Assembly (NCBI RefSeq): GCF_001007875.1
Contig: NZ_CP011412.1
Span: 1,302,001-1,366,000, forward strand
Length of the DNA stretch: 64,000 nt
Source of the DNA: Sedimenticola thiotaurini
GTDB lineage: Bacteria > Pseudomonadota > Gammaproteobacteria > Chromatiales > Chromatiaceae
Reading direction: 5' to 3'
Translations under genes and position numbers: made by a program
In this document: positions 18,059 through 26,972 of the stretch, in pieces
Layout: each line of letters opens with the position of its first letter
Numbering within the stretch: the stretch's first letter is position 1
Notes under the pieces: generated by a model
Databases searched by the model: none
Told to the model about the DNA's origin: nothing
What the model saw: the letters and a program-made list of their open reading frames with translations, nothing else

Positions 18059-18607
18059 ATGTCTCGATACAGACGAACTCATAACAAAGGCACCAGCTAT
18101 TTTTTCACGGTGGTGACCTATCGCCGACAACAGATCCTATGTGATCTGCAAATACGCACAGCGTTGCGACAGGCTATCAAAACGGTGCGCGAAAAATACC
18201 CATTCAAAATAGAAGCGTGGGTTCTGTTGCCTGATCATTTGCATTGCATCTGGACACTGCCACCGGATGACGTAAATTATTCGTTTCGATGGGGAATGAT
18301 CAAACGCTTGGTCAGCAGAGCCTGTGCGAAAGATTACAAACGGCACGATTGGATCAACGCTTCAAAACGTAAGTATCGGGAGTCGACGATCTGGCAGCGC
18401 CGCTATTGGGAACACCAAATCCGGAATGAGCAGGACTTTGCCCGGCATGTCGATTATATTCACTACAACCCGGTCAAACATGGCATTTGTAACCGGGTGA
18501 TGGATTGGCCCTACTCCACCTTTCACCGGGAGGTGGCGCGAGGTATTTATACAGAGGATTGGGCTGGGGATAAGACAAAACCGGTTGGTGGGGATTTTGG
18601 GGAATGA
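18059..18607 (+). CDS. REP-associated tyrosine transposase (RAYT, Y1/IS200-like)
   Basis: The 182-residue protein belongs to the single-strand-specific HUH transposases that process REP hairpins. The HUH metal site is LLPDHLHCIW with His60 and His62. The catalytic tyrosine is probably Tyr133 in HVDYIHYNPVKHG. The N-terminal SRYRRTHNKGTSYFFTVVT is a standard family start. It is bracketed by inverted REP hairpins at 17998-18029 and 18612-18644, the expected arrangement of a non-autonomously spreading, domesticated RAYT. The frame and catalytic residues are intact, so it could be active. Confidence 0.93.
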   Translation: MSRYRRTHNKGTSYFFTVVTYRRQQILCDLQIRTALRQAIKTVREKYPFKIEAWVLLPDHLHCIWTLPPDDVNYSFRWGMIKRLVSRACAKDYKRHDWINASKRKYRESTIWQRRYWEHQIRNEQDFARHVDYIHYNPVKHGICNRVMDWPYSTFHREVARGIYTEDWAGDKTKPVGGDFGE

Positions 18608-18611
18608 TATA

Positions 18612-18644
18612 CCGCGTGGGCACAAACGACGTGCCCACCCTACC
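18612..18644 (-). repeat. REP hairpin, right of RAYT (inverted)
   Basis: CCGC, then stem GTGGGCAC (18616-18623), a 7-nt loop, GTGCCCAC (18631-18638), then CCTACC. Read on the minus strand it is GGTAGG plus the same stem and GCGG tail, matching the left element. A weaker trace, ACACCCACCCTACTGCCC, follows near 18660-18678. Confidence 0.85.
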
Positions 18645-18806
18645 CATATTGGAACGCCGCGACACCCACCCTACTGCCCAATGCCTGATGCTATTTTACG
18701 GAGCAAAGAAACAACAAGTATTTGTCTGCGTAACCCTGGGGACAGCGTATAATGACGGCAGTGCAAGCTTGTAGCGACTACCGTCTAAGACTATTGGTGC
18801 GGAATA

Positions 18807-19247
18807 ATGCATGTCTATACTATCGGGTTCACCCAGAAAAAAGCGGAGCATTTTTTTACCCTTATCCGTAACTCGAACATACGCACCTTAATTGATGTAC
18901 GGTTGAATAATATTTCACAACTGTCCGGTTTCGCTAAAAAAGATGATCTGCGCTTTTTTCTACGGGAGTTATGTGACGCATCATATATTCACCTACCTGA
19001 CTGGGCACCAACCAAGGATATACTCAGCGCATACCAGAAAAAAGCAATCACGTGGGATGCTTACCAGGATAAGTTTCTGAATCTCATGGCACGCAGATCA
19101 ATAGAAAAAGATGTGGATCAAAGCGTTCTGGAGCAGGGTTGTTTACTCTGTAGTGAACACCAACCGCATCACTGCCACCGCAGGCTTGTGGTGGAATACT
19201 TGAACGAGCATACCGGGCTCGAACTTCAGGTTAAGCATTTAATATAG
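18807..19247 (+). CDS. DUF488 family protein
   Basis: The 146-residue protein starts with HVYTIGFTQKKAEHFFTLI and continues with TLIDVRLNN and SGFAKKDDLRFFL, the DUF488 signature. Near the C-terminus are two cysteines and a His/Cys cluster, CLLCSEHQPHHCHRRLV, present in most members. The family is widespread in bacteria, often mobile, with no established biochemical role. A second, distantly related DUF488 protein is encoded at 28037-28393. It lies in the AT-richer patch with the RAYT and MarR genes. Confidence 0.88.
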   Translation: MHVYTIGFTQKKAEHFFTLIRNSNIRTLIDVRLNNISQLSGFAKKDDLRFFLRELCDASYIHLPDWAPTKDILSAYQKKAITWDAYQDKFLNLMARRSIEKDVDQSVLEQGCLLCSEHQPHHCHRRLVVEYLNEHTGLELQVKHLI

Positions 19248-19293
19248 TTATGGCACCTTCCTTGGTTCTCGTTACTACCCGACTATTAACAGC

Positions 19294-20562
19294 CTAAGCC
19301 GGTCGCAGTGACTTCCCCCCTTCCGGCCGATTCTGACCCAGGGCAATCCGAAAACACGCTTCGGCATGTTGCCGGGCCAGGGCGGAAATTTCCGGATCCA
19401 GTTTCCCACTCTGGCTGTACTCTTCCAGGATTATCAGTACCTCATCCATCTGCATGCCGGCCCGGTACGGGCGGTCCTGCACCAGCGCCTGGAACACATC
19501 TGCCACGGCGATGATTCGCGCTTCGATACTCAGCTCCTGTGCCCGGCGATGGAACGGGTAGCCGGCCCCATTCAGCTCTTCGTGATGAAACGCCGCCCAG
19601 TCGGCGATTTCGTTCAGCCCCTGGATATGACGCAGGATTTGAAAAGTCTCAAAGCTGTGTTTATTCATGATGGAACGCTCAAGCGGTGTGAGCGGCCCCG
19701 GCTTCTCCAGGATCTGGTCCGGCATATGGAGTTTGCCCAGATCGTGCAGCAGCCCGGCGATTTCGATCTTGTCACACTGCTCCCCCGGTAGGCCATGCTT
19801 ATCAGCCAGGTAGCGGGCCAGGCCGGCCACCCGGACCGAATGCCGGGCAGTGAACGGGCTCTTCTGATCCACGATATAAGCCATGATCAGTGACAGCTGC
19901 TTGATCTGGGCAATGCTCAACTTTTCCCGGTTTCCGTACTGGCCCATGTCCCAGACGTAACGGGTGACATGCCGATCCTCCAGCGCAATCCAGAAAGCTT
20001 CCGACTGTTCCGCTAATTGAAAAGCCGCCACCAGTTCCGGGTCAAAATAGCTGCCGCGATAACGAAGGATGGACTGCATCACCTCCTGCCGGGCCAGCAG
20101 TATATCGTTTTCGTAATGGGAGACCGCCAGTACGTCTATCCGGTCTGACAGAAAAATAAGATTCGCCATCTGCTTGTCCCGCTGACTGATATCCAGCTCC
20201 CGGAGCTTCTCCCAGGGTGTGTGGTGATAGCGAATGGGACCGGCAAAGCGCGCCAGCGGTTCAAAATCCTTCAACAGACGGTAACCGATCTCGCAGTGGA
20301 TATAGGCATCTCGCCAGTCAAAGTGATTAACCAGCGCCGAATGCATCTGCTCAGTAGAGACCCCGCTGTCATGCAACAGGCCAAGCTCGAAGGCAAACTG
20401 GATATCCGCCTCATCCCAGTCCAGGTGGTGGGCCAGCTGACTGGCGATATAGCCAACCCGCTTGCCGTGATTGGTATCGTTCATCCCCACCTGGGAAACT
20501 GCTGCCTCGATGGCAAAGATCATCTGACGAAGGTCGATGGTCAGGGTTTCAAAAGAATTCAT
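19294..20562 (-). CDS. Two-HD-domain protein with C-terminal HD-GYP-like domain
   Basis: A 422-residue protein without signal peptide. An N-terminal HD-type region has HGKRVGYIASQLAHHL (about 32-48) and LGLLHDSGVS (about 60-70). The C-terminal half is HD-GYP-like: ARHSVRVAGLARYLA, IAGLLHDLGKLHMPD, and AAFHHEELNGAGYPFHRR, which retains the HHE and GYP elements. HD-GYP enzymes hydrolyse c-di-GMP, and the retained metal ligands suggest possible activity. No response-regulator receiver or membrane segment is present, so its input is unknown. It is convergent with the upstream DUF488 gene. Confidence 0.86.
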   Translation of the reverse strand: MNSFETLTIDLRQMIFAIEAAVSQVGMNDTNHGKRVGYIASQLAHHLDWDEADIQFAFELGLLHDSGVSTEQMHSALVNHFDWRDAYIHCEIGYRLLKDFEPLARFAGPIRYHHTPWEKLRELDISQRDKQMANLIFLSDRIDVLAVSHYENDILLARQEVMQSILRYRGSYFDPELVAAFQLAEQSEAFWIALEDRHVTRYVWDMGQYGNREKLSIAQIKQLSLIMAYIVDQKSPFTARHSVRVAGLARYLADKHGLPGEQCDKIEIAGLLHDLGKLHMPDQILEKPGPLTPLERSIMNKHSFETFQILRHIQGLNEIADWAAFHHEELNGAGYPFHRRAQELSIEARIIAVADVFQALVQDRPYRAGMQMDEVLIILEEYSQSGKLDPEISALARQHAEACFRIALGQNRPEGGKSLRPA

Positions 20563-20983
20563 TCAGTTACCTGAAGCAGCCTGTTTAAATGGTGGATAGT
20601 CTAACTGCCGCCAAAAATCCAGAACGATATAAATGATAATCAGTTGATCTGTCCCAACAAGCAGGCCAATCCCCCGCCGAATAACACTGTTTTAATTCTC
20701 CTTCGCACCATAAATGTGCCGATTCCGTGAAGAAAAACAGAATACGGTTCCGACTGTTCGGTTGCCGGCAATTAATCCAGCATCGAAAAATCCAGGCATG
20801 CGCTGGCAACCCCCTTTCTCACCTCACTCGTTTCCCATATCAATTCCCCCCCCAGTAAACGCCAATAACGCGCATCAAACCGTACAAAACACCGGTTATT
20901 TTTTCTCTTTCAGAGCGCTTGCCACTGTAATGTATGACTGATATGTTAGTTATACATCTATTGGATCTCTGTGAGGCGCAACT
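20563..20983 (+). promoter_or_regulatory. 421-bp intergenic region with a promoter/operator before the FAD oxidoreductase cluster
   Basis: No gene is visible between the divergent HD-GYP and FAD oxidoreductase genes. Near the plus-strand gene, TTGCCA (20919-20924), 17 bp, TATGTT (20942-20947) form a plausible promoter. An inverted repeat centred on the -10 has arms ATGTATGAC (20930-20938) and GTTATACAT (20949-20957) with one mismatch. This is a candidate site for the GntR regulator encoded at the end of the cluster. Confidence 0.45.
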
Positions 20984-22339
20984 ATGCAATGGCAGCTAAA
21001 TCAGGTTCACCAGACCGATCACTCACTCCCGGTTCTAACGGAGGTTGACGTTGTGGTTGTCGGTGGTGGCGCGGCGGGTATCGCAGCCGCGGTAACCAGC
21101 GCTCAACGCGGTCTTAAAACCTTGTTGGTGGAGCGTTACGGATTTTGTGGTGGTGCAGCTGTGGCGGGTCTGTCCGGCACCATCTGTGGTATGTACCTCT
21201 CCACCGACGCGCTCAAAAGCGGACCGGAGCAGGTGGTGTTCGGTTTTACGGAACGCTTCCGGGCCGCCATGGCGCTGCGTAACGGCATCACCGATCCACA
21301 ACTCTATGGCAAAACCTGGACGGTCACTCACGACCCACTGGTCTGGCGCGAAGTTGGCGAGGGCCTGCTGATCGACGCCGGTGTACAGATGCTCTACCAC
21401 ACCCAGGTGATCGGTGTGATCAAGGAGGATGACACCCTGCACGGCGTGGTGCTCAACAGTAAATCCGGCATTGGCGCGGTACACGCAAAAGTGGTTATCG
21501 ATGCCAGTGGTGACGCCGATGTGGTGGCCCGCGCCGGTTACAGCTTCAAACTGGGTGACGATGGCCACATCCAGAATCCCACCATGATCTTCCGTCTCGC
21601 GGGTGTGGACACGGACCGATTCAAAGCCTATTGGGGCGACGATACGATCAGCTCCCAGAAAGTGATCAAGGCCCTGATCGAAGCGGATAGTACGGGTGGT
21701 TATGAGCTACCCAGATCCAAAATCTGGATTTTTGAAACACCCCGCCCCGGGGAATTACTCATCAACGCGACCCGCGTCCTGGGTCGTGACGGCCGGGACC
21801 TGAATGTCCTCGACCCGGTGGATCACACCGAGGCAGAACAGGTGGGCCGTGGTCAGGCCCGCGAATATGCACGCTTTCTGCGTGACCAAGTGCCCGGCTG
21901 CGAAGCCAGCTTTATTAACGATACCGGTGTTGAAGTAGGTATACGCCAGACCCGCTCCATTGTTGGCGTGGAGACACTCTCCGACAGTGATGTGGTGAAC
22001 CGGCGTAAACGGGCTGACGGCGTGGTTCGCTCGCCCTGGCCGATAGAAATGCACAACGGTCAGAAACCAACCGTCGAATGGCTGCTTGATGACTACTACG
22101 AAGTACCTTACGGCGCCCTCGTTCCAGCCCAGGGCGAGAATCTGCTGGTGGCCGGCCGCTGCCTCAGCGCACAACACCAGGCGCTGGCATCCGCCCGGGT
22201 TACCGCACAGTGTTTCGGTTATGGCCACGCGGCCGGGATTGCCGCCGTCACCGCCATCCGTGAACGCATTCCCCTACGCGCCATCAGCGGCGAACAGATA
22301 CGTGCCCTGCTAAACGAAGATGGTGCTGCGCTCGACTGA
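20984..22339 (+). CDS. FAD-dependent oxidoreductase
   Basis: The 451-residue protein has an N-terminal dinucleotide fold, VDVVVVGGGAAGIAAAVTSA (about 22-41), followed by LLVERYGFCGGAAVAG. A second FAD contact, VVIDASGDADVVARAG, lies near residues 170-185, and the C-terminal EVPYGALVPAQGENLLVAGRC block is typical of the FAD_oxidored family. No signal peptide is visible, so it is probably cytosolic. GAGG lies nine bases before the ATG. It leads a cluster with a TRAP transporter and a GntR regulator, so it probably oxidises or reduces the imported compound or a product. Substrate unknown. Confidence 0.85.
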   Translation: MQWQLNQVHQTDHSLPVLTEVDVVVVGGGAAGIAAAVTSAQRGLKTLLVERYGFCGGAAVAGLSGTICGMYLSTDALKSGPEQVVFGFTERFRAAMALRNGITDPQLYGKTWTVTHDPLVWREVGEGLLIDAGVQMLYHTQVIGVIKEDDTLHGVVLNSKSGIGAVHAKVVIDASGDADVVARAGYSFKLGDDGHIQNPTMIFRLAGVDTDRFKAYWGDDTISSQKVIKALIEADSTGGYELPRSKIWIFETPRPGELLINATRVLGRDGRDLNVLDPVDHTEAEQVGRGQAREYARFLRDQVPGCEASFINDTGVEVGIRQTRSIVGVETLSDSDVVNRRKRADGVVRSPWPIEMHNGQKPTVEWLLDDYYEVPYGALVPAQGENLLVAGRCLSAQHQALASARVTAQCFGYGHAAGIAAVTAIRERIPLRAISGEQIRALLNEDGAALD

Positions 22340-22413
22340 GCGGCACTGCAGATAAAAGTATTACAAGAGGGGCTGGCAAGTCCCGTTTTTATCCCTAGGT
22401 TGGAGGAAGAGTG

Positions 22414-23472
22414 ATGAAGTTATCGTTTGTAAAAAAAGTACTCGGCGTCACCGCCGCGCTATGCATCGCCGCATCAACGGTCAATGCGGCCGGGTCACCC
22501 GAATACCGGTTCAAGATGGCAACGGGATGGCCCGGCGGTCCCATCATGGATGAGGGCCCGAAGGCGTTTGCCAAGAAGGTCGAGGAACTTTCGAATGGGC
22601 GCATCCAGATCCAAGTGTTCCCGGGCGGCGCGTTGGGCAATCCGCAAAAAGTGTCGGAGACGGTGAAAAACGGTATCGCCGATATGGGCCATCTCTGGAT
22701 GGGCCACGACTGGGGCAGGGACACCACCACCGTGCTGTTTGCCGGATATGCCGGCAGTTTTGACAGCGAGGTGATGTTGCACTGGCTCTACCAGGGCGGT
22801 GGTTATGAGTTGCAGCGGGAGTTCCGTGAAAAGGAGTTTGGTCTGGTCTCCATGCCCCTGTTTATCCGCACCCCGGAAGTGTTTCTGCACTCCCGTAAAC
22901 CGGTCCGCACCCTGGCCGATATGCAGGGCCTGAAACTGCGCACCGTGGGTGCCTGGCTGGATCTGGCCAAGCAGTTAGGGGCCGCCACTGTCACCTCCCC
23001 GGCCGCTGATGTCTACACCATGCTGGAGCGTGGGGTGATCGATGCCACCGAATGGGGAACGCCTTATGAGAATGTCTCCCCCGGCTTTAACAAGGTGTCC
23101 AAATACGTGATCGTGCCCGGCGTTCACCAACCCACTGCACCCTTCGAACTGGTCATCAACCACAAGACCTGGGACAAGCTCAGCGCCGAAGATCAGCAGA
23201 TGATCGAATATGCCGCCCGGTTGGTGACACTGGATAGCTGGCTGAAGCTCGGCTACGAAGATGCCAAGGCACTGAAGTGGTTTGAAGAACAGGGCAACGA
23301 AGTGATTGAGCTGGATCCTGAAGTTCAGCAAGCGGTACTGAAAACGGCCCAGAAATGGGGCGCTAGTCAGGCGGCAGAGAACGACTGGTTCAAGCGGGTG
23401 ATGGAACATCAGGCGGCATTCGAGACTGTCTGGCGCAAGGGCCAACGCTCCCGGAAACTGTCAAACCAGTAG
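22414..23472 (+). CDS. TRAP transporter solute-binding protein (DctP family)
   Basis: A 352-residue periplasmic protein with a signal peptide ending near STVNA-AGS. Family features are FKMATGWPGGPIMDEG at the mature N-terminus, VFPGGALGNPQKVSETV, and the ligand-arginine region LKLRTVGAWLDLAKQLGA, where the Arg should pair with a substrate carboxylate. The ATG at 22414 is preferred over GTG at 22411 because GGAGG is then seven bases upstream. It is followed by the Q and M membrane subunits. It should deliver an organic acid to them, but the ligand cannot be deduced. Confidence 0.92.
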   Translation: MKLSFVKKVLGVTAALCIAASTVNAAGSPEYRFKMATGWPGGPIMDEGPKAFAKKVEELSNGRIQIQVFPGGALGNPQKVSETVKNGIADMGHLWMGHDWGRDTTTVLFAGYAGSFDSEVMLHWLYQGGGYELQREFREKEFGLVSMPLFIRTPEVFLHSRKPVRTLADMQGLKLRTVGAWLDLAKQLGAATVTSPAADVYTMLERGVIDATEWGTPYENVSPGFNKVSKYVIVPGVHQPTAPFELVINHKTWDKLSAEDQQMIEYAARLVTLDSWLKLGYEDAKALKWFEEQGNEVIELDPEVQQAVLKTAQKWGASQAAENDWFKRVMEHQAAFETVWRKGQRSRKLSNQ

Positions 23473-23535
23473 TCGACACTTCTACGATTGGTGGGGGCGG
23501 GACCAGCCCGCCACCCACCTGATACCAGGGTAACC

Positions 23536-24048
23536 ATGATGAAAGCAACCATCGCCCTCTTGGAACTGATGCCGCGCTGGGTCGGCTACGCCTCCTGCCT
23601 GCTGTTGATTCCACTGATTCTTACCACCTGTTACGAAGTGGTGGCCCGCTATCTGTTTGGCGCACCGACCATCTGGTCGTTCGAGATCGGTTACATGCTC
23701 ACCGGTACATTTTTCCTGCTGGGCAGCGGCCTGGCCCTGCAGCGGGGCAGCCACATCCGGGTGGATCTGTTCTATCACCGACTGTCACTGCGAAAACGGG
23801 CCTGGCTCGACCTGCTGTTCTATGCACTGGTGGTGCTGCCCCTGGTGGCCTGGACCACCTATGCACTCGCCGGCTACTTCTGGTCAGGTCTGGAGAGTGG
23901 TGAGACTACCGGCGCATCGGCCTGGAATCCACCGGTCTGGCCACTGCGCCTGGTCTTTGTGGTGGGCTTTTCCACCCTCGTCCTGCAACTCATAGCCGAA
24001 TGCCTGAAGCGGATAGATACGCTGTTTGGCCAGCCGGAGAAGCTCTGA
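23536..24048 (+). CDS. TRAP transporter small permease subunit (DctQ family)
   Basis: A 170-residue membrane protein with four hydrophobic segments (about 13-35, 48-66, 87-107, 130-150). The DctQ signature includes CYEVVARYLFGAPTIWSFEI and RGSHIRVDLFYHRLS. The start is at 23536, where AGGG precedes ATG-ATG. Its stop overlaps the start of the large subunit (TGATG), indicating translational coupling. It forms the membrane pair with the next gene. Confidence 0.92.
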   Translation: MMKATIALLELMPRWVGYASCLLLIPLILTTCYEVVARYLFGAPTIWSFEIGYMLTGTFFLLGSGLALQRGSHIRVDLFYHRLSLRKRAWLDLLFYALVVLPLVAWTTYALAGYFWSGLESGETTGASAWNPPVWPLRLVFVVGFSTLVLQLIAECLKRIDTLFGQPEKL

Positions 24049-25364
24049 TGGAAATCGTCGCCCTTATCATGTTTGTAGCGCTGTTTGCGCTGATCCTCAC
24101 CGGCGTGCAAGTGGCCTTTGCACTGATGGCCGTAGCCACTGTCGGCGGCCTGGTCGTCTTTGGTGACTCGGTATTTCATCAGTTTGTCGGCAAGATCGAG
24201 GATGTGGCCACCAACTTCATTCTGGCCGCCGTGCCCCTGTTCGTGTTCATGGGTGCCATGCTGGAGCGTTCCGGAATTGCCGAGGATCTGTTCTCTGCCA
24301 TCCGTATCTGGACCCGCAAGCTGCGCGGTGGTGTCGCTGTCGGCACGGTGCTGATGGCGATTGTATTCGCCGCATCCACCGGCGTGGTGGGCGCAACCGA
24401 ATCCTTGATCGGCCTGCTGGCCATTCCTCCGATGCTGCAACAGGGCTACAAAAAGAGTCTTATCAGCGGAACTATCTGTGCCGGCGGATCACTGGGTACG
24501 GTTATTCCTCCGTCGATCATCATCATCCTGCTCGGTCCACTGGCCGACGTCAGCGTCGGTGATCTGATGGCCGGCATGATTATTCCCGGCCTGTTGCTCG
24601 GCTTCTTCTATCTGACGTACGTGTTGGTGGCCAGCGCCATGGGTGGTGCCGGCCCACGTCTTGAGCATGATCCTGCGGACGACATGAGCCTGTCTGAAAA
24701 ACTGGTATTGTCCGCCAAGGCCCTGCTGCCACCGCTGGTGCTGATCTCGGCCGTACTGGGGTCTATTGTTACCGGCGCCGCATCACCCACCGAGGCGGCC
24801 GGCATCGGTGCTGCCTGTGCCGTGGTACTGGCGGCACTGCATGGAAAACTCAACTTAAGGATGTTGTGGCACTCATTGGTTCAGACACTCTCCGTCACCA
24901 CCATGATCATGTTCATCGTACTCGGTGGCAGCCTGTTTACCGGCGTATTGCTGGGAACCGGTGCACTGTGGAATGTTCAGGACGCCATCTCGGCAATGGA
25001 TGTACCGACCTGGGTGTTGATCCTCACTTTCCTCGGTATCGTGTTTGCTGCCGGCTTCTTTCTGGAGTGGATCTCCATCCTGCTGATCTTCGTGCCTATC
25101 TTCATGCCGTTCATTAAAGCAGCCGGTGTTGATCCGGTCTGGTTTTCAGTCCTGGTGCTGATTACGGTTCAGACCAGCTACATGACGCCACCCATGGCAC
25201 CGGCAATCTTCTATCTGCGTGGCGTAGCGCCGAAAGAGATCACCCTAAAGCATATGTACGCAGGCGTGATGCCATTCGTTATAATACAGTTCGTTCTACT
25301 CGGCATTGTCGCGGTATTCCCGGTTACCGTGTTGTGGCTACCCAGTATTCTGCTGGGCTTCTGA
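24048..25364 (+). CDS. TRAP transporter large permease subunit (DctM family)
   Basis: A 438-residue integral membrane protein with about 12 hydrophobic segments. DctM signatures include AAVPLFVFMGAMLERSGIAEDLF, SAATEGV-like residues in ASTGVVGATESLIGLLA, GTVIPPSIIIILLG and TSYMTPPMAPAIFYL. It couples sodium entry to substrate delivered by the DctP protein. The start at 24048 overlaps the stop of dctQ; the longer frame from 24000 lies inside dctQ. It completes the P-Q-M set. Confidence 0.93.
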   Translation: MEIVALIMFVALFALILTGVQVAFALMAVATVGGLVVFGDSVFHQFVGKIEDVATNFILAAVPLFVFMGAMLERSGIAEDLFSAIRIWTRKLRGGVAVGTVLMAIVFAASTGVVGATESLIGLLAIPPMLQQGYKKSLISGTICAGGSLGTVIPPSIIIILLGPLADVSVGDLMAGMIIPGLLLGFFYLTYVLVASAMGGAGPRLEHDPADDMSLSEKLVLSAKALLPPLVLISAVLGSIVTGAASPTEAAGIGAACAVVLAALHGKLNLRMLWHSLVQTLSVTTMIMFIVLGGSLFTGVLLGTGALWNVQDAISAMDVPTWVLILTFLGIVFAAGFFLEWISILLIFVPIFMPFIKAAGVDPVWFSVLVLITVQTSYMTPPMAPAIFYLRGVAPKEITLKHMYAGVMPFVIIQFVLLGIVAVFPVTVLWLPSILLGF

Positions 25365-25435
25365 ACCGTGATGGGACTGACAGGGAGCGACAGTTTACGG
25401 GTCGCAGCATCGATAATTAGAAATATGGAACCTGC

Positions 25436-26101
25436 ATGACAGACAGAGACACGATCCGACCCAACAAGCGCCGGTCACTTACCGAACAGGCCTATGACGC
25501 CCTGGAGGCACGTATTGTCACCGGGCAACTGGAACCGGGGATGATGGTCTCGGAGGCCCAGTTGGCCAAGGCACTGGAGATGGGCCGCATGCCGATACGG
25601 GAATCTCTGCAGCGACTGGCCCGGGACGGGCTGGTCTCCATTCATCCGCGCCGGGGGGTGATGATCCCAGAAGTGTCGGTCAATACCGAGTTAAAACTGC
25701 TGGAGGTGCGTCGCCCGTTGCAGAACCTGGCGACCCGTCTGGCTGCCCGCCGCGGCAGCAAGCAACACCGGGAGCAGATGCAGTCCCTGGCAAACTGCCT
25801 GGAGCAGTTGGCCACCGAGCAGAATGCCGAAGAGTTTCTGTACGTATTGCGTGATGTGCACCACCTCCTCACCGAAGCCGCCGCCAACGAGTACATCGAG
25901 CGGGCCATGGGACCGGTACAGGGCATGACCCGCCGCTTCTGGTATCTCAACATGCGCGAGGGAGACCTTGCCACCGGCGCCGGTCTGCACGCCTCGATCA
26001 TGCGTACCGTGGCGGAAGGCAACGAACAGGAGGCAGAGGATCTCTCCAACTCGCTGATGGATTACCTGGAGCAGTTCGCCCGGCGCACCCTGGACATCTA
26101 G
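25436..26101 (+). CDS. GntR family regulator with FCD ligand domain
   Basis: The 221-residue regulator has an N-terminal winged helix, SLTEQAYDALEARIVTGQL then VSEAQLAKALEMGRMPIRESLQRLARDGL, within residues 14-70. A helical FCD domain follows, with metal/ligand residues around DVHHLL (about 140) and LHASIMRTV (about 183). FadR-type members usually bind a small carboxylate. Its position 71 bp after dctM makes it the likely regulator of the FAD oxidoreductase/TRAP cluster. A candidate site is the inverted repeat at 20930-20957. Confidence 0.9.
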   Translation: MTDRDTIRPNKRRSLTEQAYDALEARIVTGQLEPGMMVSEAQLAKALEMGRMPIRESLQRLARDGLVSIHPRRGVMIPEVSVNTELKLLEVRRPLQNLATRLAARRGSKQHREQMQSLANCLEQLATEQNAEEFLYVLRDVHHLLTEAAANEYIERAMGPVQGMTRRFWYLNMREGDLATGAGLHASIMRTVAEGNEQEAEDLSNSLMDYLEQFARRTLDI

Positions 26102-26255
26102 GCGGCAAACCGGAACCTGCAACAGCGCCCTTACACCAGCCGTCCCATGTGTGGCATGATCTCTCCAGCAACCGTCCTGCAACTACCCGGTGATCATTCC
26201 GGACGGTGGCGCCATCCCGGTAGACAGCCACGACAGCACACATGAGGAGAGTCCG

Positions 26256-26882
26256 ATGAAACTGACCAGCAACCAGATCAAGGATAACCAGCCGATCCCC
26301 GTATCAAACGCCTTTGGCACCCATGATGCGACCACGCATGTGGCGCTGGCCGATAACCGCAATCCCGACCTGAGCTGGGACGATGTACCAGAAGGTACAC
26401 GCTCTTTTGTATTGATCTGCCACGACCCCGACGTACCCAGCAAACCGGATGATGTGAACCAGGAGGACCGTGAAGTTCCAGCCGATCTGCCCCGGGTCGA
26501 CTTCTATCACTGGGTGCTGGTGGATATTCCGGCTGACCAGCGACAGATTGCTGCCGGCGCTGACTCGGACGGCATCACTCCCAAAGGCAAACCGGGCGGC
26601 GCCTCTCCCGCCGGTGGTATCCGCGGCATCAACAACTACACCGACTGGTTTGCCGGCGATGCCGACATGGCGGGCGACTACTACGGTTATGATGGCCCCT
26701 GCCCGCCCTGGAATGACAGTATCCTGCACCGCTACTGCTTCACCCTCTATGCACTGGATATCGAGAGTTGTGGTCTGAGCGGCCGCTTCGGTGGACCGGA
26801 GGCACTCGCCGCCATCGAAGGGCATGTGCTGGAGAGTGCCAGCATCACCGGAACCTATGCCATCAACCCGAGAGTAGCCTGA
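26256..26882 (+). CDS. YbhB/YbcL family (PEBP-like) protein
   Basis: This 208-residue protein is a phosphatidylethanolamine-binding/Raf-kinase-inhibitor-like protein. Visible family features are the NPDLSWDDVPEGTRSFVLICHDPD block (residues about 36-59, quoted here in parts), VDFYHWVLVDIP, and DGPCPPWNDSILHRYCFTLYAL. The gene has GAGGAGA ten bases before the ATG at 26256. Members are small, single-domain proteins whose bacterial function is mostly unknown; it lacks a signal peptide. It may be transcribed after the GntR gene. Confidence 0.88.
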   Translation: MKLTSNQIKDNQPIPVSNAFGTHDATTHVALADNRNPDLSWDDVPEGTRSFVLICHDPDVPSKPDDVNQEDREVPADLPRVDFYHWVLVDIPADQRQIAAGADSDGITPKGKPGGASPAGGIRGINNYTDWFAGDADMAGDYYGYDGPCPPWNDSILHRYCFTLYALDIESCGLSGRFGGPEALAAIEGHVLESASITGTYAINPRVA

Positions 26883-26972
26883 ACCCGACCACCCGACCCG
26901 CACCGGCGCGGGCCCAATCCGCCCGCGCCCCGGACTATCCGGTCATCACCGATCAGATCCCATGAGGTAGCC

